A stretch of 14,874 nt of DNA from Spirochaetales bacterium (lineage in GTDB: Bacteria > Spirochaetota > Spirochaetia > Sphaerochaetales > Sphaerochaetaceae): positions 1 through 14,874 of the forward strand of contig JALFYG010000082.1 in the NCBI GenBank assembly GCA_022784805.1. Reading direction: 5' to 3'. The translations under genes were made by a program, and so were the position numbers. Below are positions 6,557 through 14,553 of the stretch, piece by piece (within the stretch, counting starts at the first letter, position 1; every line of letters begins with the position of its first letter). A model generated the notes under the pieces. It was not told the origin of the DNA. It did no database searches and worked only from the letters and a program-made list of their open reading frames with translations.

Positions 6557-7921
6557 TTAAATAAGCCCCATGATCATTACCAGCAACACCAATAGAGGCA
6601 GAATGATTCCAAGATATATCTTCATTGCTTTGCCCTTTGGCACCTTCATGCCGTTACCCGCATTGGCTTCCTCCAAGTATCCATCCCAGCCCCAACCGTT
6701 TTTCCATACACAGAAGAGAATGACGGCAATGGAGCCACCAGGAAGAAGAAGGTTGGACACCAAGAAATCCCAGCTATCCAGAACACCCTTATTTCCCAAT
6801 ATTGTTATTCCCTTCAACAGGTTGTTTTCAAGGGCGCATGGAACAGAAAGGAGAAGAAGGCCTACAAAGTTTATGATTACACTCTTCTTTCTTGACCAAC
6901 CATAGTTATCCATAAAAGAAGCGATGATATTCTCAAAAACAGCAATAACTGTACTGAGAGCTGCAAAGGACATGAAGACAAAGAAGAGTGTCCCCCACAG
7001 TCTTCCACCCTTCATGTTTACAAATACATTGGGAAGAGTAATGAAAATAAGGGAAGGACCAGCATCTGGAGACACAGAGAAAGAGAAACATGAAGGGAAG
7101 ATAATAAGCCCTGAAACCACTGCTACAAAAGTATCCAAAAGGGAAATTCTCAAGGATTCAGAGAGAAGAGTATTATCTTTCGACATATATGTTCCGAAGA
7201 TCTCCATGGAGCCTATTCCTATGGAGAGGGTGAAGAAGGCTTGGTTCATGGCAGCAACCACCACACTCAATATTCCTTTATCCTTCACGGCAGAAAGGGA
7301 TGGAACCAGATAGAATTTCAATCCTTCCATGGCTCCAGGGAGAGTCATGGAGTGTATGGCAAGGACAACAATGAGAACCAAGAGTCCGCTCATCATTACT
7401 TTCGATACCTTCTCTACACCTTTTTCCAAGCCCAAAGCACATACAGATATTCCAATAACTACTGTAATTGCCATGAAAACAAGGCTGTCAAAAGGAGATG
7501 CAAGCATATCGGAAAAGACTGAAGCCACAGCATTCTTGTCCATAGAAGAAGAGAAGCTTCCTGTAAGGAACTTCCAGAAGTATGAAAGCATCCACCCTGC
7601 CACACTGGTATAGAACATCATCAAGAAGTAGCAGCCGATGACAGAAATATATCCGATGACATGCCACTTTGTGCCTTGTTTCTCAATTACTCTGAAGCCT
7701 TCCGCCCCGCTACGTCTGCTCTTTCTTCCCACAGACAGTTCCATGGACATGACAGGAACACCCATAATCAAGAGAAACAATAGATACAAGAGGACAAAGA
7801 AGCCTCCGCCGTTTTCTCCCACAAGATATGGAAACTTCCAAACGTTTCCGATTCCTATGGCGCAACCGGCGCTGACCAATATAAACCCGAGTCTCGAATT
7901 AAAGCTCTCTCTTTCCTTCAT
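6557..7921 (-). CDS. Neurotransmitter:sodium symporter (NSS/SNF family, LeuT fold)
   Basis: A 454-residue inner-membrane Na+-coupled transporter, probably for an amino acid. The TM1 signature is clear: SAGCAIGIGNVWKFPYLVGE then NGGG (17-40), with Asn26 matching the LeuT sodium ligand N27; Cys20 replaces the Asn usual in AGN. The length and a last hydrophobic segment at the extreme C-terminus fit the 11-TM bacterial subgroup (MhsT/Tyt1-like) rather than 12-TM LeuT. The open frame reaches a TTG at 7942, but ATG 7921 has GGAGG and GAGGAG just upstream and is chosen. It overlaps the upstream methyltransferase gene by 23 bp, so translation is likely coupled. It is the last gene of the pspF-rsmI-methyltransferase-NSS run. 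The 6405-6556 stretch after it holds the MATE palindrome and an ATAAATATTTAT palindrome (6531-6542), with no obvious terminator. Confidence 0.92.
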   Translation of the reverse strand: MKERESFNSRLGFILVSAGCAIGIGNVWKFPYLVGENGGGFFVLLYLLFLLIMGVPVMSMELSVGRKSRRSGAEGFRVIEKQGTKWHVIGYISVIGCYFLMMFYTSVAGWMLSYFWKFLTGSFSSSMDKNAVASVFSDMLASPFDSLVFMAITVVIGISVCALGLEKGVEKVSKVMMSGLLVLIVVLAIHSMTLPGAMEGLKFYLVPSLSAVKDKGILSVVVAAMNQAFFTLSIGIGSMEIFGTYMSKDNTLLSESLRISLLDTFVAVVSGLIIFPSCFSFSVSPDAGPSLIFITLPNVFVNMKGGRLWGTLFFVFMSFAALSTVIAVFENIIASFMDNYGWSRKKSVIINFVGLLLLSVPCALENNLLKGITILGNKGVLDSWDFLVSNLLLPGGSIAVILFCVWKNGWGWDGYLEEANAGNGMKVPKGKAMKIYLGIILPLLVLLVMIMGLI

Positions 7922-8681
7922 CTCCTCTAACCTCCTTCTCAATCCAATGTTCCATCAAAATGGCTGAAGCAGATGAAACATTAATGGAACCCTTTGCTCC
8001 GTATTGCCTTATAGATACCCTTCCCAGTGACCTGTCAGCCCTGGCTAGAGCCTCTGGTGATACCCCGCTCTCTTCGCTACCAAGGATACAGATTCCTTTT
8101 TTCGGGAACTGGAAGTCCCATAAGTCCTTGCCTCCAAGCTCCAAGGCAAAGACAGGAATATCATCATCTATTTCCGTTATATCTTTCCACTCCCACTCTA
8201 CACCCTCAACTGTATCGCGGCTGGTTCTGATCGCCCTAGGGTGAAGTGGGTCTGCCGTTCCTGGAGCCACATATATTCTTTCTATCCCAAAGCTCTCTGC
8301 AGAGCGAAAGATGGATCCCACGTTATAAGGGGACCTGAGATGATCCAGGTATAAATAGTGGCTGAATACTCGTCTCTGGCTCCAATCTTTTTCACCGTTC
8401 TCCTTCACAGCATCCCAATCTGCAGGAGCTTCCCCCAGGATATAGAGTGTTCTGTAGTAGATATCCTCCCAGCCTTCTTTTCCCCGCTGGGAAAATAGAA
8501 AGATATCCTTCCTGTCATCATCACTAAGTAGTTCTTGGGATAAAAGAAGAGCAAGACACTCAGTTAGATATCCGGAATCAAAAGTCACTCCCGAGTAAGC
8601 CTCATGGAAGATAGCGCCTAGTTTTCTTACTCTTACTCTAGGCTTGAGTGTTTTAATCTTCTTTATTGTCAACATCGTCAT
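7899..8681 (-). CDS. SpoU/TrmH-family RNA 2'-O-methyltransferase
   Basis: A 260-residue SPOUT enzyme that would use S-adenosylmethionine to methylate a ribose in tRNA or rRNA. All three SpoU motifs are present in the C-terminal half: motif 1 DHLRSPYNVGSIFRSAE (113-129) with Asn120 and Arg126, motif 2 ILGSEESGV (199-207), motif 3 SIRQYGAKGSINVSSASA (223-240) with the Asn of the knotted SAM site. The first 100 residues are a poorly conserved extension, probably RNA binding. The frame is open to 8750, inside rsmI; ATG 8681 (or ATG 8675) after GGGG is the likely start. It overlaps rsmI by 29 bp and the NSS gene by 23 bp, so all three are probably co-translated. The exact RNA target cannot be read. 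Confidence 0.86.
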   Translation of the reverse strand: MTMLTIKKIKTLKPRVRVRKLGAIFHEAYSGVTFDSGYLTECLALLLSQELLSDDDRKDIFLFSQRGKEGWEDIYYRTLYILGEAPADWDAVKENGEKDWSQRRVFSHYLYLDHLRSPYNVGSIFRSAESFGIERIYVAPGTADPLHPRAIRTSRDTVEGVEWEWKDITEIDDDIPVFALELGGKDLWDFQFPKKGICILGSEESGVSPEALARADRSLGRVSIRQYGAKGSINVSSASAILMEHWIEKEVRGDEGKREL

Positions 8682-9360
8682 TTTCCCCAAAAGGCACGAC
8701 AACAAGAGCAAATTCACCTTTAATGGAGTCTCTGGCTTTGAAAGAAGCATAAATTTCTTCAGGAGTGCCTGAGATTATCTCCTCGTGGGCTTTTGTAAGC
8801 TCACGGCCAAGAGTAATCTTCTCCACTCCTCCTATTTCTTTAAGTTCTTCAAGAGTCTTGAGGATTCTGAAAGGCGACTCATAGATGATGAAGGCATCTC
8901 CCCTTGAAATAAGCTCTTTTAGCCTCTTCTGTCTCCTTCCCTTCTTTGGAGAAAGAAAACCCTCGAATAAAAAAGCCTTTCCAATGCGCCCCGCAGCAGA
9001 GATAAGAGTGACGGAAGCGCTTGCTCCGGGAATAGGAACAATTTTATGGTCACTTTCACATCTCACTCTTTCAACAAGCCTTGCTCCAGGGTCAGACACC
9101 CCAGGAGTTCCTGCATCTGAGCAGTATGCAATGTTTAGCCCTTGGTCCAAAAGGGAGATGATTCCCTTTGCGCTCTCTTCTTCATTATAGCTATGGCAAG
9201 CGATCAATCTTTTCTTTATATCGAAGTGAGAAAGAAGATTGGAAGTATGGCGTGTGTCTTCACAGGCAATAACATCCACTTCTTTCAGCGTATTAAGTGC
9301 TCTTAAAGTAATATCATCCAGGTTCCCGATCGGGGTTCCTACCATATAGAGTGTTCCCAT
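8653..9360 (-). CDS. rsmI: 16S rRNA (cytidine1402-2'-O)-methyltransferase RsmI
   Basis: A 235-residue tetrapyrrole-methylase-fold enzyme that methylates C1402 of 16S rRNA at the decoding centre. Diagnostic motifs: TLYMVGTPIGNLDDIT (3-18), ACEDTRHTSNLL (32-43), SDAGTPGVSDPG (81-92), IPGASA (110-115), FEGFLSPKKGRRQKRL (132-147), and YESPFR (160-165). The fold is complete, but the protein lacks the roughly 45-residue C-terminal helix-turn-helix extension of E. coli RsmI and ends in an acidic tail. Start ATG 9360 lies 14 bp after the pspF stop, with AGGATGGGAG in the gap. Confidence 0.95.
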   Translation of the reverse strand: MGTLYMVGTPIGNLDDITLRALNTLKEVDVIACEDTRHTSNLLSHFDIKKRLIACHSYNEEESAKGIISLLDQGLNIAYCSDAGTPGVSDPGARLVERVRCESDHKIVPIPGASASVTLISAAGRIGKAFLFEGFLSPKKGRRQKRLKELISRGDAFIIYESPFRILKTLEELKEIGGVEKITLGRELTKAHEEIISGTPEEIYASFKARDSIKGEFALVVVPFGENDDVDNKED

Positions 9361-9374
9361 ACTCCCATCCTAAC

Positions 9375-10385
9375 CTATTTTGAATATTCTTTCAGTCTTT
9401 CTCTGTACTTACGATACATTCCCCTGAAACTATCGTAACTTATACCCATTTCTTCAGCGGCTTTCTTTTGGTTCCCGTCTGTAAGCTTCAAGGCCCTCAT
9501 GAGAAATGATACATCCAAGTCTTCATGGGCTTTTTCCAAACTGTCCAAAGAAAGGGAAGAGAACGGATCCTCATCATTCTTCTTCTCTTCCTTACCTATA
9601 GGAAGATATGGGTTATGGAAGGGATCGGTTTCAATATTATTGATGACACTGCCCTTGGCTCTATAGACAGCTCTTTCAACAACGTTCTTCAACTCTCTTA
9701 CATTTCCTGGCCATGAATAAGCCAAAAGCTTCTTCTCCACTTCTTCCGAGAAGATAGGAATGTCATCCTTTCCTAATTCAGATGCCATTCTTACGGCAAA
9801 GTTATTTGCAAGTAGGAGGATATCGTCACCACGATATCTGAGTGGAGGAACAAAGAGGACATCGAAGCTTAACCTATCCAAGAGGTCTTCTTTGAACTTA
9901 CCTTCCACAGCCATCTGCTGCAAATCTGCGTTTGTTGCCCCTACTATGCGGACATTGGCAATCTTAGTCTCTGAAGAGCCAAGACGCTCATAGGTTCCAT
10001 ATTCAACGACTCTCAATAGCTTTTCTTGCACTGACATGGGAACGAGACCTATTTCATCCAAGAACAGAGTTCCACCCTCCGCCTCCTCAAACCTTCCCTT
10101 TCTTGAGGCCACGGCTCCTGTATAGGCACCTTTTTCCACACCAAAAAGTTCAGACTCTATAAGGCTCTGAGGAAGAGAAGCACAGTTAACTGTAACAAGG
10201 GGACCATCCCACCTTGGAGACATATAGTGAATACGTCTTGCAGCGACTTCCTTTCCCGTGCCTCTCTCTCCTACTATCAACACAGGCCTGTCAACTTTTG
10301 CACAAGTTGCAACCTGATCTTGGAACTTTAAGTATACTTCGCTTTCTCCTATTCCCTGTACCGGGGGTACCATATATCCATTCAT
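9375..10385 (-). CDS. pspF: PspF-like sigma-54 enhancer-binding activator
   Basis: A 336-residue bacterial enhancer-binding protein without an N-terminal receiver or sensor domain, as in E. coli PspF. The AAA+ domain has Walker A GERGTGKE (39-46), GAYTGA (86-91, a natural variant of the sigma-54-contact loop GAFTGA), and Walker B GGTLFLDEIG (104-113). The stretch YMSPRWDGP carries Trp59, which aligns with PspF Trp56, the residue through which PspA inhibits PspF. A Fis-type helix-turn-helix ends the protein (about 291-330). A charged linker (KEEKKNDED) separates the two parts. The start is uncertain: GTG 10400, ATG 10385 and ATG 10373 are all possible and none has a good ribosome binding site; 10385 is used. 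The gene is divergent from pspA, the classic arrangement, and heads a run with rsmI, the SpoU enzyme and the NSS transporter. Confidence 0.9.
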   Translation of the reverse strand: MNGYMVPPVQGIGESEVYLKFQDQVATCAKVDRPVLIVGERGTGKEVAARRIHYMSPRWDGPLVTVNCASLPQSLIESELFGVEKGAYTGAVASRKGRFEEAEGGTLFLDEIGLVPMSVQEKLLRVVEYGTYERLGSSETKIANVRIVGATNADLQQMAVEGKFKEDLLDRLSFDVLFVPPLRYRGDDILLLANNFAVRMASELGKDDIPIFSEEVEKKLLAYSWPGNVRELKNVVERAVYRAKGSVINNIETDPFHNPYLPIGKEEKKNDEDPFSSLSLDSLEKAHEDLDVSFLMRALKLTDGNQKKAAEEMGISYDSFRGMYRKYRERLKEYSK

Positions 10386-10403
10386 AGGTAAAAAATACAC
10401 CTA

Positions 10404-10420
10404 TTGGTCAAACTTGCCAA
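10404..10420. promoter_or_regulatory. Candidate PspF upstream activator site
   Basis: TTGG, nine bases, CCAA (TTGGTCAAACTTGCCAA) is an imperfect inverted repeat centred about 114 bases upstream of the RNA start predicted from the sigma-54 promoter. That is within the range of PspF sites in E. coli (roughly -80 to -130). It also lies close to the pspF start, so binding could repress pspF. A chance match cannot be excluded. Confidence 0.3.
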
Positions 10421-10499
10421 CTATTTTCTATACATTCTAAACAACTGTTTTTATATTGCACATAGTTAATTCTTTGTGATAAAGTAGTTTGTGAAAAAT

Positions 10500-10515
10500 T
10501 GGCACGATGTTTTCA
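10500..10515 (+). promoter_or_regulatory. Sigma-54 (-24/-12) promoter of the psp operon
   Basis: TGGCACG (10500-10506), four bases, TTTCA (10511-10515) matches the consensus TGGCACG-N4-TTGCA except for T in place of G in the -12 element. The -24 half is perfect, including the preceding T. The predicted RNA start is near 10526, just before the AAGGAG ribosome binding site at 10529-10534. The position between pspF and pspA strongly supports it. Confidence 0.68.
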
Positions 10516-10544
10516 TTCAGATTTGCATAAGGAGAAAAGACAAA

Positions 10545-11186
10545 ATGAGTATTTTCACTAGATTTAAAGACATCGTTAATTCTAATATCAACTCTCTCTT
10601 GGACAAGGCAGAAGATCCAGAGAAGATGTTGAGACTTATGATCGGAGAGATGGAAGACACAGTCATCGATCTTAAGACAACTACAGCAGCAAGAATGGCT
10701 GAGGCTATCAGATCAGAAAAGAAGGTCGAAGAAGCCAAGGCAACTGTAGAGAGATGGCAGGCAAGAGCAGAGCTTGCAATCGAAAAGGGAAAGGATGACC
10801 TGGCTCGTGAAGCTCTCATGGAAAAGAAGCATGCTCAGGAAGCATACGAGAGAGCCCTTGAAAACATCGCCAGTCTCAAGAAGGCTGTAGAAGAAGGAAA
10901 GGAAGAAATCAGAACTCTCGAAGACAAGATCAAGTCTTCCAAAGATAAGCTTGCTTCCCTCCAGAGAGAACAGGCAAGAGCCCAGGAAAAGAAGGACTCT
11001 TCAATGAATCTCAACGCTCGCTTCGAGGAAATGGAAAACAGAATCAACAGAATGAATGCTTACAATGACCTCAACAAGAAGAGCGACGAGAAGAGTGCTG
11101 AAGAGAAGTTCAGCGAAATGGAAAAGAACGACGAGATCGAGGCAGAGATCGAGAGAATAAAGAGAGAAAAGGGAATTGAAAAATGA
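10545..11186 (+). CDS. pspA: Phage shock protein A (PspA/IM30 family)
   Basis: A 213-residue, highly charged, almost fully helical coiled-coil protein. The first 24 residues (MSIFTRFKDIVNSNINSLLD) form the amphipathic membrane-binding helix and are nearly the E. coli PspA sequence, followed by AEDPEKMLRLMIGEMEDT (22-39). PspA binds stressed inner membrane, limits proton leakage as an ESCRT-III-like polymer, and in the resting state inhibits PspF. The length fits (E. coli 222). ATG 10545 has AAGGAG ten bases upstream; the frame is open to GTG 10491, but that lies before the sigma-54 promoter. The stop overlaps the next start by four bases (ATGA). Confidence 0.96.
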   Translation: MSIFTRFKDIVNSNINSLLDKAEDPEKMLRLMIGEMEDTVIDLKTTTAARMAEAIRSEKKVEEAKATVERWQARAELAIEKGKDDLAREALMEKKHAQEAYERALENIASLKKAVEEGKEEIRTLEDKIKSSKDKLASLQREQARAQEKKDSSMNLNARFEEMENRINRMNAYNDLNKKSDEKSAEEKFSEMEKNDEIEAEIERIKREKGIEK

Positions 11187-11485
11187 CCGCAGTATGGATT
11201 CTGGCAACAATATTCGCCTTCATTATCATCACCACATATATAAGTGAGAAAGAAAAGACGAAAAGACAGAAAATGAAGATTGAGGCTACCCTCCGCAGCG
11301 AGGAGATGGCGAGAGGCTACAAACCTGGAACCTACTCCTCAATGGAGGATATAGAAGAAGGCGAAGGCTCAACTCCTGAAGATGGCAAAAGAAAAATGAC
11401 AAGAGATGAGCTGGAAAAAGGAATCGCAGACCTTGATGAAAGACTTAAGAATCTGGATTCCATCATGAAGAACAAAAAGAACTAA
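11183..11485 (+). CDS. PspB-like single-pass membrane protein
   Basis: A 100-residue protein starting inside the pspA stop (ATGA overlap), so translationally coupled. Residues 2-20 are one membrane helix (TAVWILATIFAFIIITTYI), followed by a basic stretch, an acidic linker (GEGSTPEDG) and a C-terminal coiled coil (DELEKGIADLDERLKNLDSI, 73-92). The order TM, basic region, ERxxxLxSI-type helix parallels PspB (RIQALESILD), which works with PspC to release PspF from PspA. It is longer than E. coli PspB (74) because of the central linker. Assignment rests on position and architecture; direct homology is uncertain. Confidence 0.6.
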   Translation: MTAVWILATIFAFIIITTYISEKEKTKRQKMKIEATLRSEEMARGYKPGTYSSMEDIEEGEGSTPEDGKRKMTRDELEKGIADLDERLKNLDSIMKNKKN

Positions 11486-11508
11486 AAAGGAATATAGGGA
11501 TAAAGAAA

Positions 11509-11952
11509 ATGGCAATCAGAACAAGAAGGTGGACAAGATCCCCAAGGGGACAGGTATTGGGTGTCGCAACAGGACTTGCTGAATGGAGGGGTTTCCCAGT
11601 TGATATCACTAGACTGGTAGTATTCTGTCTATTCATCTTTACAGCATTCTTTCCGGCACTTTTGGTTTATCTCATCATTGCTGTGATTCTTCCTGAACAG
11701 ACAGAGGCTGACATAATCAGAGATGGAGACACCTCTTATTCTTCTGATTATGCTTACTCTACAAGAAGTAGAAGAAAGAGCTACGCTTCATACAAGAATG
11801 CAGATGACGCTACTTTCAGAGAAAAGAGCGATGAAGATCTGGAAAGAGAATATGAAGAGTTAAAGAAAAAGGTAGAGACTATGGAAAGCGAAGTCTTTGA
11901 CAAGGAAAAAGAATGGGACGCACGCTTCAAGGACGAAACCAAGAATAACTAA
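11509..11952 (+). CDS. pspC: PspC-domain envelope-stress membrane protein
   Basis: A 147-residue protein with an N-terminal PspC domain: RRWTRSPRGQVLGVATGLAE (6-25), WRGFPVDITRLV (26-37), then a hydrophobic hairpin around FTAFFPALLVYLIIAVILPE (44-63). The C-terminal half is Ser/Tyr/Arg-rich and ends in a coiled coil (EDLEREYEELKKKVETMES). PspC is an inner-membrane stress sensor that binds PspB and PspA. The length of E. coli PspC is 119; the extra part is the coiled-coil tail, which might take over PspA contact. It lies 23 bp after the PspB-like gene with AGGG upstream. Confidence 0.9.
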   Translation: MAIRTRRWTRSPRGQVLGVATGLAEWRGFPVDITRLVVFCLFIFTAFFPALLVYLIIAVILPEQTEADIIRDGDTSYSSDYAYSTRSRRKSYASYKNADDATFREKSDEDLEREYEELKKKVETMESEVFDKEKEWDARFKDETKNN

Positions 11953-11976
11953 AACAAAAATCAATCGGAGCCATAT

Positions 11977-12918
11977 ATGAAGAGAACTTTGTTCTCGCTA
12001 ATTCTGCTCCTCTTACTATCTACGGCACTTATCAGCTGCTCGGTGGTGGGGAGCAGAATCTCTCACGCCCTGGGAGGCGAGGAAGATTACATTATGAACG
12101 AAGAATTATTTAATGACGGAATAGAAAATATAAAGATCGATTGGAAATCAGGAGACGTTTCACTTAAAACTTGGGACGGTGATCAGATTATTGTCAGGGA
12201 GAAAAGTGTTACAAGCCTTAATTCCAGAACAAGGATGAAGACAAAGAATGAAGATGGGACACTGACTGTCAACTTCGCATCAAAGGGAGTATGGATGCTT
12301 CCTATCCTCTTCAAGAAAGACCTGGAAGTCTTGATCCCAGCTAGCTGGGATATGAAGAACATCAATGTCAACACGGCATCCTCCCCTGTCTCAATCTCTG
12401 ACCTTTCAACCCTTTCTTTGAGCGTCAAGTCCGTTTCCGGCGGCATTTCCCTCAACAACATGGGTGTCGTTGGAGACACTACCCTGAAATCTGCCTCGGG
12501 GGATATAACAGCCATTCTGAAAGCAGGCGTTATGTTCAGAGCAGAAACAGCTTCAGGTGTCGTGAAGGCCAAAGTCGGAGGAAAAGTAGTCGCAGCTGAG
12601 ACTAAATCTGCATCTGGAGACGTATATCTTATGGTTAATGATATCGGACGCATCTCTGCTTCATCTTCTTCTGGAACAGTTGAACTTGATGTAATGGGAA
12701 AAGCAGAGTACATCGATGCCCACTCAGTATCTGGAAACGTGAAGCTAAGACTCAAAGAAGACACATCAGGCTTCTTGATGAAAGCAAAATCCACAACAGG
12801 TACTGTAAAGTGTGAATTCCCATCTTCTGTTGTAGGTGACCAATACACCTTCGGTGATGGATCAACAAAGATAAGCCTGAAGTCAACATCAGGAAAAGTA
12901 CACGCATTTGGAGCCTAG
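11977..12918 (+). CDS. DUF4097-type (LiaG-like) beta-solenoid lipoprotein
   Basis: A 313-residue lipoprotein with signal MKRTLFSLIL and lipobox LISC (Cys21), so envelope-anchored and facing the periplasm. The mature part has at least eight repeats of the form S-x-S-G-x-[VI] near residues 151, 171, 190, 210, 230, 249, 271 and 302, mostly about 20 residues apart, which predicts a right-handed beta-solenoid of the DUF4097 (putative adhesin) type. A related domain is present in B. subtilis LiaG, part of the Lia envelope-stress operon that includes the PspA homologue LiaH. GGAG lies eight bases before ATG 11977 and the gene is 24 bp after pspC, so it is the last gene of the operon. Function is unknown; sensing or scaffold at the envelope is inference. 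Confidence 0.82.
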   Translation: MKRTLFSLILLLLLSTALISCSVVGSRISHALGGEEDYIMNEELFNDGIENIKIDWKSGDVSLKTWDGDQIIVREKSVTSLNSRTRMKTKNEDGTLTVNFASKGVWMLPILFKKDLEVLIPASWDMKNINVNTASSPVSISDLSTLSLSVKSVSGGISLNNMGVVGDTTLKSASGDITAILKAGVMFRAETASGVVKAKVGGKVVAAETKSASGDVYLMVNDIGRISASSSSGTVELDVMGKAEYIDAHSVSGNVKLRLKEDTSGFLMKAKSTTGTVKCEFPSSVVGDQYTFGDGSTKISLKSTSGKVHAFGA

Positions 12919-12947
12919 AGGTTATATATAGATTGTCGAGAAGACAG

Positions 12948-12988
12948 ATCCCCTTTCTGTGTCAAACCACATACAGAGAGGGGATTTT
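12948..12988 (+). terminator. Rho-independent terminator of the psp operon
   Basis: ATCCCCTTTCTGTGT pairs with ACATACAGAGAGGGGAT arms in a stem of about 15 bp (two G-T wobbles) with a short loop, followed by TTTT at 12985-12988. It is 30 bp after the lipoprotein stop and also lies just beyond the end of the minus-strand helicase remnant, so it may serve both sides. Confidence 0.82.
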
Positions 12989-12995
12989 CATATCT

Positions 12996-14501
12996 TCACT
13001 TCAGAACAAAGATTTGTTTATATAAAGAATCCCAGACACTCTTATTGTAGACATGAAGCATCCCCTTTTCTTCAGAATCATTACTTGTTTTTGCAAGACC
13101 TCTTTCTACAGAAAGAACATCTCCAAGTATGCTTATATTACCAAACCATACCTCTGAATCATCTATAAGAGCAAAATACTGAAAGGCTCCTTCATGTGTC
13201 TCGATTTTCGCGCCGACTCTTTTTAATTCTTCAATCACCTGTTTCTGTTTGTTTTGTTTCTTTACTGAACCAGGTGTTGTTGTAACCACCCGAACATTTA
13301 CACCCCTGGCCACAGCTTTTTCAAGGAAAGATAGAATTCTATGAACTGAGGTTGACTGATAAAGAGAAGGAGAAGAAATGATGATCTCTTTTTTAGCATT
13401 TCCAAAAGCAGAGAGAAGAGGAGTATATATTTCATGCTGGAGGAAGAAAGATTTATTGTCCAATGATATAGGTTTATCTCCAGAAAAAGGATCATACGAA
13501 GTATATCCAAGGGAAGAATATGCTTTGATTCTCTTTTGATACATTGCATAGAAAACTGGAATACAGAAGTCTACGTAGTCATATATCAAAGTAAAATGCT
13601 TACCTTCATACTCTCTGGCTATTCTCCCGACAAACTGGGCAACTTTTCCTTCCCATGAAACGGGGGTCGCCATCAAAAGAGTGTCCAAGTATGGGATATC
13701 GGTTCCTTCACCTAGATATTGTCCTGTTGATATAACTATAGCCTCCCCCTTTTTATTCTTAAAAATCTCAGCTATAGATTCTTTTCTATCTGAACGATTC
13801 ATACTCCCTACAATAGAAATAGTGTCAACACCTCTTTCTGAGAGTTTATTTTTAAGAAGGGCCACGTGTTCAACTAAACGGGAAAGAATAAGGATTTTTC
13901 TACCATGATTTAAAAGAGAGACTGCATCTTCAACAATCTGATTATTTCTTGTTTCATCTTTTGCCAACTCTTTTATTTTATCCATGTAGGCATTTGATTT
14001 TTCACACTCAATGGACAAGGAAGAACTCGTAAACCTTGGAACAAAGTATTGGGAAATGCCACGCTCAAATGCAAGTTTATCTGCAGAATACTCAGCAATT
14101 ACTGGGCCACACAGCCAGTACACATATTTATCTAGTTTATCTCTACGCTTCTCTGTTGCTGTCAAGCCATAAACATATTTGGCTTTTAATTCTTGAAGAG
14201 GAAGACAAAAAGTATCAGCGGCAACATGGTGGCATTCATCTATGATCACCATGCCATATTCTTTCGTCATTTCCGGAAACTGGGAAAAGAGGCTTTGGAA
14301 TGTAACAACATCAATAAGCCCCGCCATCGTATCCCTTTGGTTACCTAGTACACCTATTCCTGTTTTATTGAGTCTCTTCCCCTCTCTTTTTTCAATTCTA
14401 TTATTGACTGTCATATCTTCTTTCAATGTCTTCTCCCATTGCTCCAGAAGATTTGTGTTGTTAACGACAATCAGTGTCTTCTCTTTCCTTGCTTCTATTA
14501 A
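12996..14501 (-). pseudogene. 5'-truncated SF2 helicase with degenerate PLD-like C-terminus
   Basis: A 502-codon open frame bounded upstream by TAG 14502-14504. It begins LIEARKEKTLIVVNNTNLLE, motif Ia-like sequence that normally follows the Walker A lysine of an SF2 helicase. Motif II is DECHH, motif III GLTAT, and motif VI QFVGRIAR; the region after it ends in a PLD-like domain (SSPSLYQST onward). The HKD catalytic motif should be HxK....D, but the sequence is FQYFALID, so His and Lys are lost. Beyond TAG only WLGKS (14505-14519), a possible remnant of the Walker A, is readable, before another stop at 14526-14528. Intact relatives (including TOTE-type AEP-helicase proteins) carry a full motif I and often an N-terminal domain. 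Without motif I it cannot hydrolyse ATP. Truncation is probably by the adjacent IS. The internal ATG/TTG starts could still make a fragment. Confidence 0.78.
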
Positions 14502-14553
14502 CTACGACTTTCCCAACCAATGAGACTATATAAATCCAACTAATCAGCTCCAG

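Noticed and set aside
10491..10544. GTG start extending PspA by 18 residues
   Set aside because: The extension covers the sigma-54 promoter, and the PspA family begins at MxIFxRF.
12183..12848. 221-codon minus-strand ORF opposite the DUF4097 lipoprotein
   Set aside because: It is the complement of a repetitive Ser/Gly/Val coding region, has no ribosome binding site, and its protein is Pro/Ser-rich noise without a recognisable motif.
12996..14501. Helicase-PLD protein as an active defence nuclease-helicase
   Set aside because: Motif I is missing and the HKD His and Lys are replaced, so neither ATPase nor PLD nuclease activity is expected from this copy.
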